A DNA stretch of 10,429 nucleotides from Bradyrhizobium sp. (GCA_028290305.1 JAQGKC010000165.1:1-10429), one strand, 5' to 3'. Shown: positions 1-7,270, counted from the first letter of the stretch. Notes: a model not told the origin generated them from the sequence alone. Numbers and translations are program-made.

Positions 1-2
1 GC

Positions 3-470
3 ATTCTCGGTCTGGAAATGGGCGCGGACGACTATCTTGCCAAGCCGTTCAATCCGCGCGAGTTGCTGGCCCGGATCAACGCGGTGCTGCGCCGCCAGGC
101 CGCCGCGCAGACGATCAGCGCCACCAACGGCGCGACCGACCTCACCTTTCTGGGCTGGCGGATCGATTTCAGGCTGCGGGAGTTGCGCAATCCGGCGGGC
201 GCGCGGGTTGCGATGACCAGCGCCGAGTTCGACCTGCTGCGAACCTTCTGCGAGCGGCCCGGCCGCGTGCTGTCGCGCGACAGCCTGCTCGATCTCACGC
301 AAGGGCGCAACGCCGGCTCGTTCGAACGCAGCATCGACGTGCTGGTCAGCCGCATCCGGCGCAAGATCGAAACCGATCCGCAGGACGCCACCATGATCAA
401 GACGGTGCGTTCCGGCGGCTACATGTTTACTCCTGCGGTGGATGTGGTCACGCCCCCCACAAACGGCTGA
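3..470 (+). CDS. OmpR/PhoB-family response regulator, C-terminal part (5' end outside window)
   Basis: This is the DNA-binding half of a two-component response regulator. The frame is open from the left edge, so the N-terminal receiver region with the phospho-acceptor Asp is missing. What remains starts at the end of the receiver domain: GADDYLAKPF contains the conserved Lys-Pro of the receiver active site. A linker follows, then a winged-helix effector domain (roughly window positions 150-450) with the typical motifs LTSAEFDLL-like (AMTSAEFDLLRTF), GRVLSRDSLL, SIDVLVSRIRRKIE and the closing TVRSGGYMF wing hairpin. The stop codon is 2 nt before the ATG of the histidine kinase, so the two are almost certainly co-transcribed and translationally coupled as a cognate pair. 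The arrangement resembles OmpR-EnvZ, but the signal and target genes cannot be read from this window. Confidence 0.95.
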   Translation: MLGLEMGADDYLAKPFNPRELLARINAVLRRQAAAQTISATNGATDLTFLGWRIDFRLRELRNPAGARVAMTSAEFDLLRTFCERPGRVLSRDSLLDLTQGRNAGSFERSIDVLVSRIRRKIETDPQDATMIKTVRSGGYMFTPAVDVVTPPTNG

Positions 471-472
471 TC

Positions 473-1807
473 ATGAAGCTGCTCGGATTTCTGAATCTCA
501 GGGGTATCAGCGGACAGATCGCAGCGCTGGTGGTCGCCTCGATCATCGCCATTCACCTGATCATCACTGCAACTTTTCTGATCCATCGGCCGGACCAATT
601 CGATCCGCCGTTCGAGCACGGACACAGTCAGCTGGTTCCAGTGGTCCAGCTTCTCGGCGCGGCGCCCGCGGCCGGACGGCCAGCGCTTTTTGCCGACATC
701 GCGCGGGCATTCCCGCAACTGGACGTCGAAAGCCTTCCAGCGGGTCCCGCTTCCACGGTGGACGAACTGGACAGCTTCGACCTGCGTAGTCTGCATCGCC
801 GCCTCGGCAGCAGCTACCGGATCTTTGCACTCGCGCACGATGAAGACATCCACAAAATCGGCATCGTGCTGCCGGACGGCGCGATGATTTCGGCAAAGCT
901 CCCGCCGGACGAGCGGCAACGTCCGTTCTGGATTAGACCATGGATCGTGACATTGCTGTTTGCCGCCACCAGCGTCACCCTGCTTGGCCTGTGGGCGGCG
1001 CGCGCCTTGACGGCGCCGCTGTCCTCATTCGCCAGGGCCGCCGAAAGTTTTAGCCTGAACGGCGCCGCCGCGCCGCTGCCCGAACGCGGCCCTGAAGAAA
1101 TTCGGTCCGTGGCGAAGGCGCTCAACCGCATGCGGGAACGGATCACGACCCTGATCGACGACCGCACCAAGATGCTGGCCGCCATCAGCCACGATCTGCG
1201 CACGCCGATTACCCGGATGCGCCTGCGCTCCGAATTCATCGAGGACGACATGCATCGCAGCCGCATGTTGGGCGATCTCGACCAGATGCGATCGATGCTC
1301 GAATCCGTGCTTTCCTTTCTGCGCAACGACCGCAAGCTCGAATCCATGACGTTGGTGGATATCGCGACCTCGCTGCAGCTTGTCACCGATCAATTCGCCG
1401 ATATGGGGCACAAGGTCGCTTACGAGGGCCCGGAACACGCCATGGCCACGGTCCGGCCCGACGATCTGCACCGCAGCATCACCAACCTCGTGGAGAACGC
1501 GGTCAGGTTCGGTGCGGAGGCCACCATCCGCCTCATGGTGTCGCCGGATACCGTCACGATCGAGGTCGAGGACGATGGTCCCGGCATTTCCGATGCGCGC
1601 AAGGATGTCATGCTCGAACCCTTTGTACGCGGCGACGATGCCCGGAATATGAATGAGGCCGCGGGCTTCGGTCTCGGGCTTTCCATCGCACGCACCATCG
1701 TGTTGGCACATGGCGGCGGGCTGTCACTCAATGACCGGCAACCTCATGGATTGATCGTTCGCATTCGATTGCCGGTTCGCCAGCAGAGCCAGCAGTCGGC
1801 CGCCTGA
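473..1807 (+). CDS. Sensor histidine kinase of the EnvZ type (HAMP, HisKA, HATPase_c)
   Basis: A 444-aa inner-membrane sensor kinase that should autophosphorylate on His and pass the phosphate to the regulator encoded just upstream. Visible layout: transmembrane segment 1 at about residues 15-37, a periplasmic sensing region of about 38-155 with no domain I recognise, transmembrane segment 2 at about 156-176, and HAMP at about 177-228. The phospho-acceptor is His240 in SHDLRTP. The ATP-binding domain has the N box with Asn342 (ITNLVENAVRFG), the G1 box DDGPGI (368-372), the F-box region EPFVRGD and the G2 box GFGLGLSIA (398-406). All catalytic motifs are present, so it should be active. The ATG 2 nt after the regulator stop is the natural start. 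The C-terminus is Gln/Ser-rich (RQQSQQSAA). It ends 22 nt from the stop of the convergent small zinc-ribbon gene. The ligand is unknown. Confidence 0.95.
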   Translation: MKLLGFLNLRGISGQIAALVVASIIAIHLIITATFLIHRPDQFDPPFEHGHSQLVPVVQLLGAAPAAGRPALFADIARAFPQLDVESLPAGPASTVDELDSFDLRSLHRRLGSSYRIFALAHDEDIHKIGIVLPDGAMISAKLPPDERQRPFWIRPWIVTLLFAATSVTLLGLWAARALTAPLSSFARAAESFSLNGAAAPLPERGPEEIRSVAKALNRMRERITTLIDDRTKMLAAISHDLRTPITRMRLRSEFIEDDMHRSRMLGDLDQMRSMLESVLSFLRNDRKLESMTLVDIATSLQLVTDQFADMGHKVAYEGPEHAMATVRPDDLHRSITNLVENAVRFGAEATIRLMVSPDTVTIEVEDDGPGISDARKDVMLEPFVRGDDARNMNEAAGFGLGLSIARTIVLAHGGGLSLNDRQPHGLIVRIRLPVRQQSQQSAA

Positions 1808-1829
1808 GCGAAAATCCGAAGCTTGACCG

Positions 1830-2030
1830 TCAGGCCGCGAGGGCTTCGCGATCCGGCTTCTGCTCATCGAAAAAAGCCACCGCCTCGAACCGGTAGTCGC
1901 AGACCCAGCAATGCCAGAGATAGGACGTACGGTTCGGACCGTTTTCAATCCATTCGGGGGTGGCGATCGGCTTGCCGCATTGGGCGCAAGGGTTCTCGCG
2001 GGGCAAATAGCCGAAGTCTGTTCGAGCCAT
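1830..2030 (-). CDS. Small zinc-ribbon protein (66 aa), function unknown
   Basis: A 66-aa cytoplasmic protein with two Cys pairs: Cys15-x2-Cys18 (CAQCGK) and Cys41-x2-Cys44 (HCWVCDY). They are separated by 22 residues, as in a treble-clef or zinc-ribbon fold that binds one Zn(II). His40 and several Trp residues lie next to the second knuckle. There is no signal peptide or membrane segment, and the C-terminus is charged. The ATG at 2028-2030 is preceded by a clear purine-rich ribosome site (AGGGAGA, about 2038-2044 on the minus strand), which supports both the start and the reality of the gene. It is convergent with the histidine kinase, with 22 nt between the stops. I recognise the fold but not a named family. 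Proteins of this kind are usually annotated as hypothetical in rhizobial genomes. A nucleic-acid-binding or structural role is possible but unproven. Confidence 0.8.
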   Translation of the reverse strand: MARTDFGYLPRENPCAQCGKPIATPEWIENGPNRTSYLWHCWVCDYRFEAVAFFDEQKPDREALAA

Positions 2031-2171
2031 GGCGCATCTCCCTCTGTTCTTTTGATGATTGAAGAAGAATTGGACAGGCTTGCTGTCGGACCGAGCGGCC
2101 TCCTGTCATTGACTATTCTTGGAGAGCAATGCGTCTTTTGAACGGCGATGAAGAATAACGGGTGCTACTAG

Positions 2172-2300
2172 TTTGACGCCCTCCTGAGGTGCGAGCCCGA
2201 CGGTGCACTTGCACCGTCTGCTTCGGCGAGCCTCGAAGGATGGGTGCGACAACGTGCCCATCCTTCGAGACGCGGCCAAGAGCCGCTCCTCTGGATGACG
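2172..2300. repeat. Palindromic intergenic repeat, Bradyrhizobium-type (REP/MITE-like)
   Basis: This repeat fills most of the 299-nt gap between the zinc-ribbon gene (start 2030) and the membrane-protein gene (stop 2330). Two perfect hairpins are visible. One has 7-nt arms at 2200-2206 and 2211-2217 with a 4-nt loop. The other has 13-nt arms at 2232-2244 and 2257-2269 (CTCGAAGGATGGG and its complement). The flanks (CTCCTGAGGTGCGAGC on the left, GAGCCGCTCCTCTGGATGACG region on the right) form an outer imperfect palindrome. The wording resembles the multicopy 'CCTTCGAG' repeats I recall from Bradyrhizobium genomes. It lies directly downstream of the leftward gene pair and could end or stabilise that transcript, but no T-tract is present. 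The rest of the gap (2031-2171) holds only the zinc-ribbon gene's leader. Confidence 0.7.
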
Positions 2301-2329
2301 CCGAATGTGCGGCGGATGAACCGTAAATT

Positions 2330-3823
2330 TCACTTCGCCTTCGGATCAGCCGCCGGCCCGGCGGTATGCACTGCGCCAGGCTTGCGGATGTGGATCGTGG
2401 CGATATCGTCGGCATACACCTTCTGCCAGCCGTCGATGTGATCGAGCAGCTTGGTCGCGGCACTTTGGGTGCGCATCAAAGTCGCTTCGATCTTGTATTC
2501 ATCCAGCAGCCGGAACAGGTTTTCCGGCTCCATCAATCCGCTGGCGGCGTTGTGGTCGACGAAGAATTTCTCGCCGAACAATTCGGTCCGCCCATCGATG
2601 AACGTTGGAACGCCATTGGCGATCAGGTAGCCGCCGAAATCGTAATCGTTGAACACACGCGAGAAATTCATTTTCTTCAGCGCTGCGACCGCCGCGACAG
2701 GCGATTGCCGGACATTGGGTTCGAAGCGATGGAACGATGCAAACGCCAGCGTTCCCGCTACCAGAAGCAGCGCAAGCCCGGCGAACAACAGGCCTTGCGG
2801 TGGCGAGCCGGCGGACTGTGCATCGTCGTCCGCGCCGCGGATCTGCCGCGCCAGCGGGGCGGCGAGAACAAGCGGCGCCAGCAGCGCCAGGATTTCGCTG
2901 GCGCGGCCCTGGGCGAGCGCCATGTGCAGCAATCCCAGCAACAGTAAAATGCGCAGCGGCGGCAGCTTGACGCCACGAAACAGCGCGAGCCCAATGGTGA
3001 CGAGCAGGCAGACCTCGAACGGGCCGACGCTGCCGAAATCCGCCGGCCGCCATTCCGCGATCAGCGGCAACGCGCTGCCGAGCGCGAGGATTTTTTGCGA
3101 CGCCAGCAGCGAATTCCAGCCATAGGGCGTGCAGCAACCGGCGATCAGCGCCGCGGCGGCGAATGCCGCCCATCGCAGCACCAGCGATTTCCGCAAATGT
3201 GCATCGGCGTTCAGGACGGCGTCGAGCGCAATGGGTGCAATCATCACCAAGCCGAACACGAAACCACCATGCAGATTGGCCCACAGCACCATCAGCGGCA
3301 ACAGCCAGAACGACGGCGCGCCGCGCCGATCCGCGGCAGCGATCAATCCGCCGATCCATGCCACCATGACTGGCAATGCCAGCACATGCGGTCGCGCCAA
3401 CAGATGCGGCACGGTCAAAGCCAACGCCGCGGCGACGAATACCAGCGCGGCCCTTTCGCTCAAGTTCCGGGTGAGGAATTTGGTGAGCAGCGCGAAGGTC
3501 ACCGCGCTCGCGGTCGCGGCCAATACCACCGGCCCGCTCCAGCCGGCCAGCGCATAGGCCTTCGCATAGACCACCTGCGCCAGCCATTGCGTCGAGACCC
3601 ACGGCTGGCCGCGCATGGTGAAGGAATAGACGTCGGTCTCCGGCACCGCGTGATGGTCCAATATCCACTGACCGACGGTGATCTGCCACATTGTATCGGG
3701 GTCGATCAGCAGATGGTTCCCGGTCAGCACCAGCAGCGCGTAGATGAAGACGCCGACCCACAGCGGCAGCAGGCCGCGCATCGGACTTGCGCTCTCGGCG
3801 CTATGGGTGACGGACATGGTCAT
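2330..3823 (-). CDS. Multi-pass membrane protein, GT-C glycosyltransferase-like (paralog B, downstream copy)
   Basis: A 497-aa integral inner-membrane protein with about ten hydrophobic segments spread over residues 20-365, followed by a soluble C-terminal domain of about 130 residues. The acidic loop after the first membrane segment (IDPDTMW) and the WANLHGG motif near residues 181-187 suit the GT-C/PMT-like superfamily, which uses polyprenyl-phosphate sugar donors. The C-terminal motif YDFGGYLIANG followed by FIDGR is common in such uncharacterised proteins. Acceptor and sugar are unknown. The gene is the second of a tandem pair. It aligns without gaps to the upstream copy and has the same length, with 379 of 497 residues identical by hand count. 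I chose ATG 3823 because homology with the paralog begins there. A TTG at 3850, one base after the upstream stop, would add 9 residues. The products are probably translationally coupled. Confidence 0.85.
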   Translation of the reverse strand: MTMSVTHSAESASPMRGLLPLWVGVFIYALLVLTGNHLLIDPDTMWQITVGQWILDHHAVPETDVYSFTMRGQPWVSTQWLAQVVYAKAYALAGWSGPVVLAATASAVTFALLTKFLTRNLSERAALVFVAAALALTVPHLLARPHVLALPVMVAWIGGLIAAADRRGAPSFWLLPLMVLWANLHGGFVFGLVMIAPIALDAVLNADAHLRKSLVLRWAAFAAAALIAGCCTPYGWNSLLASQKILALGSALPLIAEWRPADFGSVGPFEVCLLVTIGLALFRGVKLPPLRILLLLGLLHMALAQGRASEILALLAPLVLAAPLARQIRGADDDAQSAGSPPQGLLFAGLALLLVAGTLAFASFHRFEPNVRQSPVAAVAALKKMNFSRVFNDYDFGGYLIANGVPTFIDGRTELFGEKFFVDHNAASGLMEPENLFRLLDEYKIEATLMRTQSAATKLLDHIDGWQKVYADDIATIHIRKPGAVHTAGPAADPKAK

Positions 3824-3851
3824 GGGCGCTGCCGAAATCCCCGATTGCAAC

Positions 3852-5345
3852 TCACTTCACCCTCAGATCGACCGCCGGTTCGGTGGTATGCAACGCGCCG
3901 GCCTTGCGGACATGGATCGTGGCGATATCGTCGGCGTACACTTTCTGCCAGCCGTCGATGTGATCGAGCAGCTTGGTCGCGGGACTTTGGGTGCGCATCA
4001 AGGTCGCCTCGATCTTGTATTCATCAAGCAGCTGGAACAGCTTTTCCGGCTCCATCAATCCAGTCGCGGCGTTGTGATCGACAAAGAACTTCTCGCCATA
4101 GATTTCGGCGCGGCCGTCGATGAACGGCGCGACGCCGTTGGCGATCAGATAGCCGCCGAAATCGTAGTCGTTGAACACGCGGGTGAAATTCATCTTCTTC
4201 AGTGTCGCGACCGCCGCGACCGGCGATTGCCGGGCATTGGGTTCGAAGCGAGTAACCGAGGCATAAACAACCGTTCCCGCCATCAGTACGATGGCGACGC
4301 CGGCGAACAGCAGGCCGCGCGGCGGTGGTGCTGCGCTCGAATTTGAAACCTCGGCGCCGCCGATCTGTTTGGCGAGCGGGACAGCGAGAACAAGCGGCGC
4401 AAGCAGCGCCAGAATTTCGGTAGCCCGGCTCTGGAAGAGCGCCATGTGAAGCAATCCCAGCAGCAGAAGGATGCGCGTCGGCGGCAGTTGGATGCCGCGC
4501 AACAGCGCAAATCCTATTCCCAGCAACAAGCAGATTTCGAAGGTACCGAGGCTGCCGAAATCGACCGGCCGAAATTCCGTGACCAGCGGCAATGCGCTGC
4601 CCAGCGTCAGGACTTTTTCCGGCTCCAGCATCGAATTCCAGCCATAGGGCGTGCAACACGCTGCAACCAGCGCGGCCAGCCCGAATACCGCCCAGCGCAG
4701 CGCCAGCGATTTCCGCGACGCCGCATCGGCGCTCACGACCGCATCGAGCGCGATCGGCGCCACCAGCATCAAGCCGAGCACAAAGCCGCCATGCAGATTG
4801 GCCCACAGCGCGATCAGCGGCAACAGCCAGAAGGACGGCGCGTCGCGCCGATCGGCGGCGGCGATCAATCCGCCGACCCATGCCACCATCACCGGCAATG
4901 CCAGCACATGCGGCCGCGCCAGCAGATGCGGTGCGGTCAGCGCCAGCGCCGCGGCGACGAACACCGTCGTCGTGCTTGCGCTCAAATGCCGGCTCAGGAA
5001 TTTTGCCAGCAATGCGAAGGTCGCCGCACTCCCGGCGGCAGCCAGCACCACCGGCCCGCTCCAGCCGAATATCGAATAGGCCTTGGCGTAGAGCACCTGC
5101 GCCACCCAGTACATCGAAATCCAGGGCTGGCCACGCATGGTGAGGGAATAGACGTCGGTTTCGGGCACAGCGCGATGGTCGAGAATCCACTGCCCGACGG
5201 TGACATGCCACAGCGTATCGGGATCCATCAGCAGCCGGTTTCCGACCAGCAGAAGCAGCACATAGATTCCGACGCCGATCCACAGTGGCAGCAATCCGCG
5301 CATTGGGCTTGCGGTATCAGCGGTATGGGTAACGGACAGGGTCAT
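3852..5345 (-). CDS. Multi-pass membrane protein, GT-C glycosyltransferase-like (paralog A, upstream copy)
   Basis: A 497-aa integral membrane protein and first gene of the leftward pair. Hydrophobic segments lie at about residues 21-40, 96-115, 127-165, 171-207, 217-235, 268-285, 291-327 and 344-363. A soluble tail (364-497) follows, carrying FNDYDFGGYLIANG (391-404) and FIDGR (408-412). MDPDTLW (40-46), just after the first membrane segment, supplies the acidic residues expected of a GT-C-type active site, and WANLHGG lies at 181-187. I infer transfer of a sugar from a lipid carrier to an envelope glycan or protein. No neighbouring glycan locus confirms it. The frame is open back to 5519, but the extra 58 residues have no counterpart in the paralog and lack membrane or domain character, so I chose ATG 5345. 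No strong SD precedes that ATG, so the start is moderately certain. Confidence 0.85.
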   Translation of the reverse strand: MTLSVTHTADTASPMRGLLPLWIGVGIYVLLLLVGNRLLMDPDTLWHVTVGQWILDHRAVPETDVYSLTMRGQPWISMYWVAQVLYAKAYSIFGWSGPVVLAAAGSAATFALLAKFLSRHLSASTTTVFVAAALALTAPHLLARPHVLALPVMVAWVGGLIAAADRRDAPSFWLLPLIALWANLHGGFVLGLMLVAPIALDAVVSADAASRKSLALRWAVFGLAALVAACCTPYGWNSMLEPEKVLTLGSALPLVTEFRPVDFGSLGTFEICLLLGIGFALLRGIQLPPTRILLLLGLLHMALFQSRATEILALLAPLVLAVPLAKQIGGAEVSNSSAAPPPRGLLFAGVAIVLMAGTVVYASVTRFEPNARQSPVAAVATLKKMNFTRVFNDYDFGGYLIANGVAPFIDGRAEIYGEKFFVDHNAATGLMEPEKLFQLLDEYKIEATLMRTQSPATKLLDHIDGWQKVYADDIATIHVRKAGALHTTEPAVDLRVK

Positions 5346-5541
5346 TGGCGCGGCCGGATCTCGCGGATTTTCCAAGGGATCGAAGCACGCCAGGGCATAA
5401 TTCTTGGTAAATCGGCCGCGGTAGACGCAGACAAACGGGAAAGAAAGCCGGGATTTGGCCACATCTTTGCCCGGCGGTTGCAACAATTGGGGCGTGTTAA
5501 GCGTTATCAGCAGTTCCACGCCGCCGAGGCCGAATCATCAG

Positions 5542-6045
5542 ATGAAACGATTGTTGTCGCTCGCCTGGCTCGCTGCCATGGCGGCGCTGCCATTTCCGGA
5601 AATCGCGCAGGCGCAGCGCGCCGAATACGACGCGTTGGTCGCCGCCCACGCCCAGGCCAATGGGGTACCCGAAGTTTTGGTGCATCGCGTGATCGTGCGT
5701 GAAAGCCGCTACCAGCCTGCACTGGTCGGTCGCGGCGGCACCATCGGCCTGATGCAGATCAAGCTCGCGACCGCGCGGAGCCTTGGCTATACCGGCGATG
5801 CCGCAGGACTGCGCGACCCCAACACCAATCTCACCTACGCAGTGAAATATCTCGCCGGCGCTTACCGCGCTGCAAACGGCGACCACAATCGCGCTATTCA
5901 TTATTACGCAGCCGGATATTACGGGGTCGCCAAACGCCAGCGGCACGAACGCGTCCACCATCCCGAACCGATGCTCGCCAGCGCGCCGCCGAGAGAGGCC
6001 GGCACGAGCCCCGTTGACGCCAACGCACAGCAGGTTCCCAAGTAA
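5542..6045 (+). CDS. Secreted lytic transglycosylase, SLT family 1 fold (167 aa)
   Basis: A small periplasmic murein hydrolase of the Slt70/MltC-like catalytic fold. It should cleave the glycan strand of peptidoglycan with formation of 1,6-anhydro-MurNAc. Residues 1-24 form a signal peptide (MKRLL, hydrophobic core, then AQA before Gln25). The catalytic Glu is Glu54 in the ES motif (VRESRYQP), followed by GLMQIK at 69-74. The late motif, usually YNAG, reads YAAG (122-125). Apart from a low-complexity tail after about residue 135 the protein is the bare catalytic domain, so it may be a specialised or accessory transglycosylase. The frame is open from 5455, but only ATG 5542 places the signal peptide at the N-terminus. 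It is transcribed away from the glycosyltransferase-like pair across a 196-nt gap, in which I see no convincing promoter. The thi promoter begins 25 nt past its stop. Confidence 0.9.
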   Translation: MKRLLSLAWLAAMAALPFPEIAQAQRAEYDALVAAHAQANGVPEVLVHRVIVRESRYQPALVGRGGTIGLMQIKLATARSLGYTGDAAGLRDPNTNLTYAVKYLAGAYRAANGDHNRAIHYYAAGYYGVAKRQRHERVHHPEPMLASAPPREAGTSPVDANAQQVPK

Positions 6046-6070
6046 GCCGTGCAAACGGACAAGCCGCGCG

Positions 6071-6098
6071 TTGACACCCCACACCATCGGCTTACATT
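6071..6098 (+). promoter_or_regulatory. Sigma70-type promoter of the thi operon
   Basis: A perfect -35 hexamer TTGACA (6071-6076) and a -10 like TACATT (6093-6098, 4 of 6 consensus) are separated by 16 nt. The predicted start of transcription is near 6105, which is also the first paired base of the TPP aptamer. The transcript would therefore begin almost exactly with the riboswitch. The promoter sits in the short gap after the lytic transglycosylase stop, so the thi operon has its own promoter. Confidence 0.75.
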
Positions 6099-6104
6099 AG
6101 CCCC

Positions 6105-6225
6105 GTTCCGAGGGGAGCTCCGACGAGGAGCTGAGAGACCGCAAGCTCAAGGTCCTGCTTTGATGCAGGGGTGCGAGACCGCGGTGACCCTTTGAACCTG
6201 ATCCGGGTCATGCCGGCGAAGGGAC
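6105..6225 (+). promoter_or_regulatory. TPP riboswitch (THI element) controlling the thi operon
   Basis: This RNA aptamer binds thiamin pyrophosphate and lowers expression of the thiamin genes. Conserved blocks are visible in order: GAGGGGAGC (6110 on), GCTGAGA (6130-6136), ACCCTTTGAACCTGATC (6187-6203), then CCGGGTCATGCCGGCG and AAGGGA (to about 6224). P1 forms between GTTCC (6105-6109) and GGGAC (6221-6225), with one G-T wobble. The variable P3a arm between GCTGAGA and ACCCTTTG is long. It contains a hairpin with arms CCTGC (6154-6158) and GCAGG (6165-6169), enclosed by further GGTC/GACC pairing. The thiO ATG is at 6230, 4 nt after P1, and the SD purines (AAGGGACAGGG) overlap the P1 3' strand. 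No terminator-like T-tract follows, so I infer translational control by direct masking of the ribosome site. Confidence 0.95.
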
Positions 6226-6229
6226 AGGG

Positions 6230-7270
6230 ATGTACCAGAGTTCGAAGCCACAGCGCGGGCAATTGCCCGTCGCACAGCGGGGGGAATCCCCCGTCTCCAT
6301 CATCGGTGCAGGCATTGCCGGCGCGTGGCAGGCGCTGTTGTTTGCGCAGGCCGGCCGCGACGTCACGCTGCACGAGCGCAGCGATCAAGGCATGACGCAG
6401 TCGACCAGCCACTGGGCCGGCGGCATGCTCGCGCCTTACTGCGAGGCCGAGGCTTCCGAGCCCGTCATCGTCAGGCTCGGCATCCGCTCGCTCGACCTTT
6501 GGCGCGAGAACTTTCCGCAAACGCCGTTCAACGGCTCATTGGTGGTGGCGCATCCACGCGACCGCGCCGATTTCGAACGTTTTGCCAAGCTGACGTCAGG
6601 CCATCGGCGGCTTGATGTGGCTGCCATGACCGAACTCGAACCTTCGCTCGAAGGCCGCTTCCGCGATGGGCTGTTTTATGCCGATGAAGGCCATGTCGAG
6701 CCGCGGCGCGTGCTGCCGCAACTGCATGCGCGCTTCGCCGCCGCCGGCGGCACCATCAAATTCAACAGCGAAACGAACCCCGATGACATCGACGGCATCG
6801 TGATCGATTGCCGCGGACTTTCCGCGCGCGACACGCAGGCCAACCTGCGCGGCGTCAAGGGCGAGATGATCATCGTCGAGAGCGATGAAATCGAATTGTC
6901 GCGCCCGGTGCGCCTGATCCATCCGCGCTGGCCGCTCTACATCATTCCGCGCGCCGACAACCAGTTCATGATCGGCGCTACCTCGATCGAGACCGAGGAC
7001 AACGGCGTCAGTGTCCGCTCCGCGCTGGAATTGCTCAGCGCTGCCTACGCGGTGCATCCCGCGTTTGGCGAGGCACGCATCGTCGAATTCGGCGCCGGGC
7101 TGCGCCCGGCATTCCCCGACAATCTGCCGCGCATCGCGATCGACAATCAGAAGATCGCGATCAACGGACTTTATCGCCACGGCTTCCTGCTGGCGCCGGC
7201 GCTGGCGGAGCTGACGCTTGGCTATGTCGAGCGCGGCGTGATCGACAACGAGGTGATGCAATGCGCGTGA
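6230..7270 (+). CDS. thiO: Glycine oxidase ThiO (FAD-dependent)
   Basis: A 346-aa flavoenzyme of the DAAO family that oxidises glycine to dehydroglycine (iminoglycine), the C2-N unit of the thiazole ring. The dinucleotide-binding fold starts at VSIIGAGIAG (22-31), with the ribose-binding acidic Glu49 at the end of the second strand (VTLHER). HWAGGMLAPYCEAE (61-74) is the usual ThiO block, and GLRPAFPDNLP (290-300) and GLYRHGFLLAP (313-323) form the C-terminal FAD/substrate region. The first 21 residues are not part of the fold. Their codons contain two perfect hairpins (see the hairpin entry at 6256-6293). ATG 6230 is chosen because AAGGGACAGGG precedes it and the next in-frame candidate (TTG 6263) lacks an SD. 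The stop overlaps the thiS start by 10 nt. It is the first gene of the riboswitch-controlled operon. Confidence 0.95.
   Translation: MYQSSKPQRGQLPVAQRGESPVSIIGAGIAGAWQALLFAQAGRDVTLHERSDQGMTQSTSHWAGGMLAPYCEAEASEPVIVRLGIRSLDLWRENFPQTPFNGSLVVAHPRDRADFERFAKLTSGHRRLDVAAMTELEPSLEGRFRDGLFYADEGHVEPRRVLPQLHARFAAAGGTIKFNSETNPDDIDGIVIDCRGLSARDTQANLRGVKGEMIIVESDEIELSRPVRLIHPRWPLYIIPRADNQFMIGATSIETEDNGVSVRSALELLSAAYAVHPAFGEARIVEFGAGLRPAFPDNLPRIAIDNQKIAINGLYRHGFLLAPALAELTLGYVERGVIDNEVMQCA
6256..6293 (+). promoter_or_regulatory. Two back-to-back hairpins in the first codons of thiO
   Basis: Hairpin 1 is CGGGC-AATT-GCCCG (6256-6269). Hairpin 2 is CGGGGG-GAAT-CCCCCG (6278-6293). Both stems are perfect and lie 26-64 nt downstream of the thiO ATG, directly after the riboswitch. 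They could act as part of the expression platform or simply slow early elongation. No T-run follows, so they are not ordinary intrinsic terminators. A role is inference only. Confidence 0.4.

Noticed and set aside
1911..2141. 76-aa open frame on the plus strand over the zinc-ribbon gene
   Set aside because: It is antisense to a gene with a better SD and a recognisable Cys motif, has no domain character of its own, and is probably a shadow.
3095..4123. Long plus-strand open frames (342 aa, and 418 aa at 4446-5702) opposite the membrane proteins
   Set aside because: They are antisense to two clearly homologous genes. Their Gln/Arg-rich composition is typical of the complement of GC-rich membrane-protein codons.
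5478..5508. Possible promoter TTGCAA...GTTATC before the lytic transglycosylase
   Set aside because: The -10 match is poor and the spacing is 19 nt. It cannot be separated from chance.
5346..5519. N-terminal extension of the upstream membrane protein to ATG 5519
   Set aside because: The extra 58 residues have no counterpart in the paralog, no membrane or domain features, and lie in the divergent intergenic region. The homologous start is ATG 5345.
5455..5541. Earlier start for the lytic transglycosylase
   Set aside because: It would bury the signal peptide 29 residues inside the protein. ATG 5542 places it at the N-terminus.
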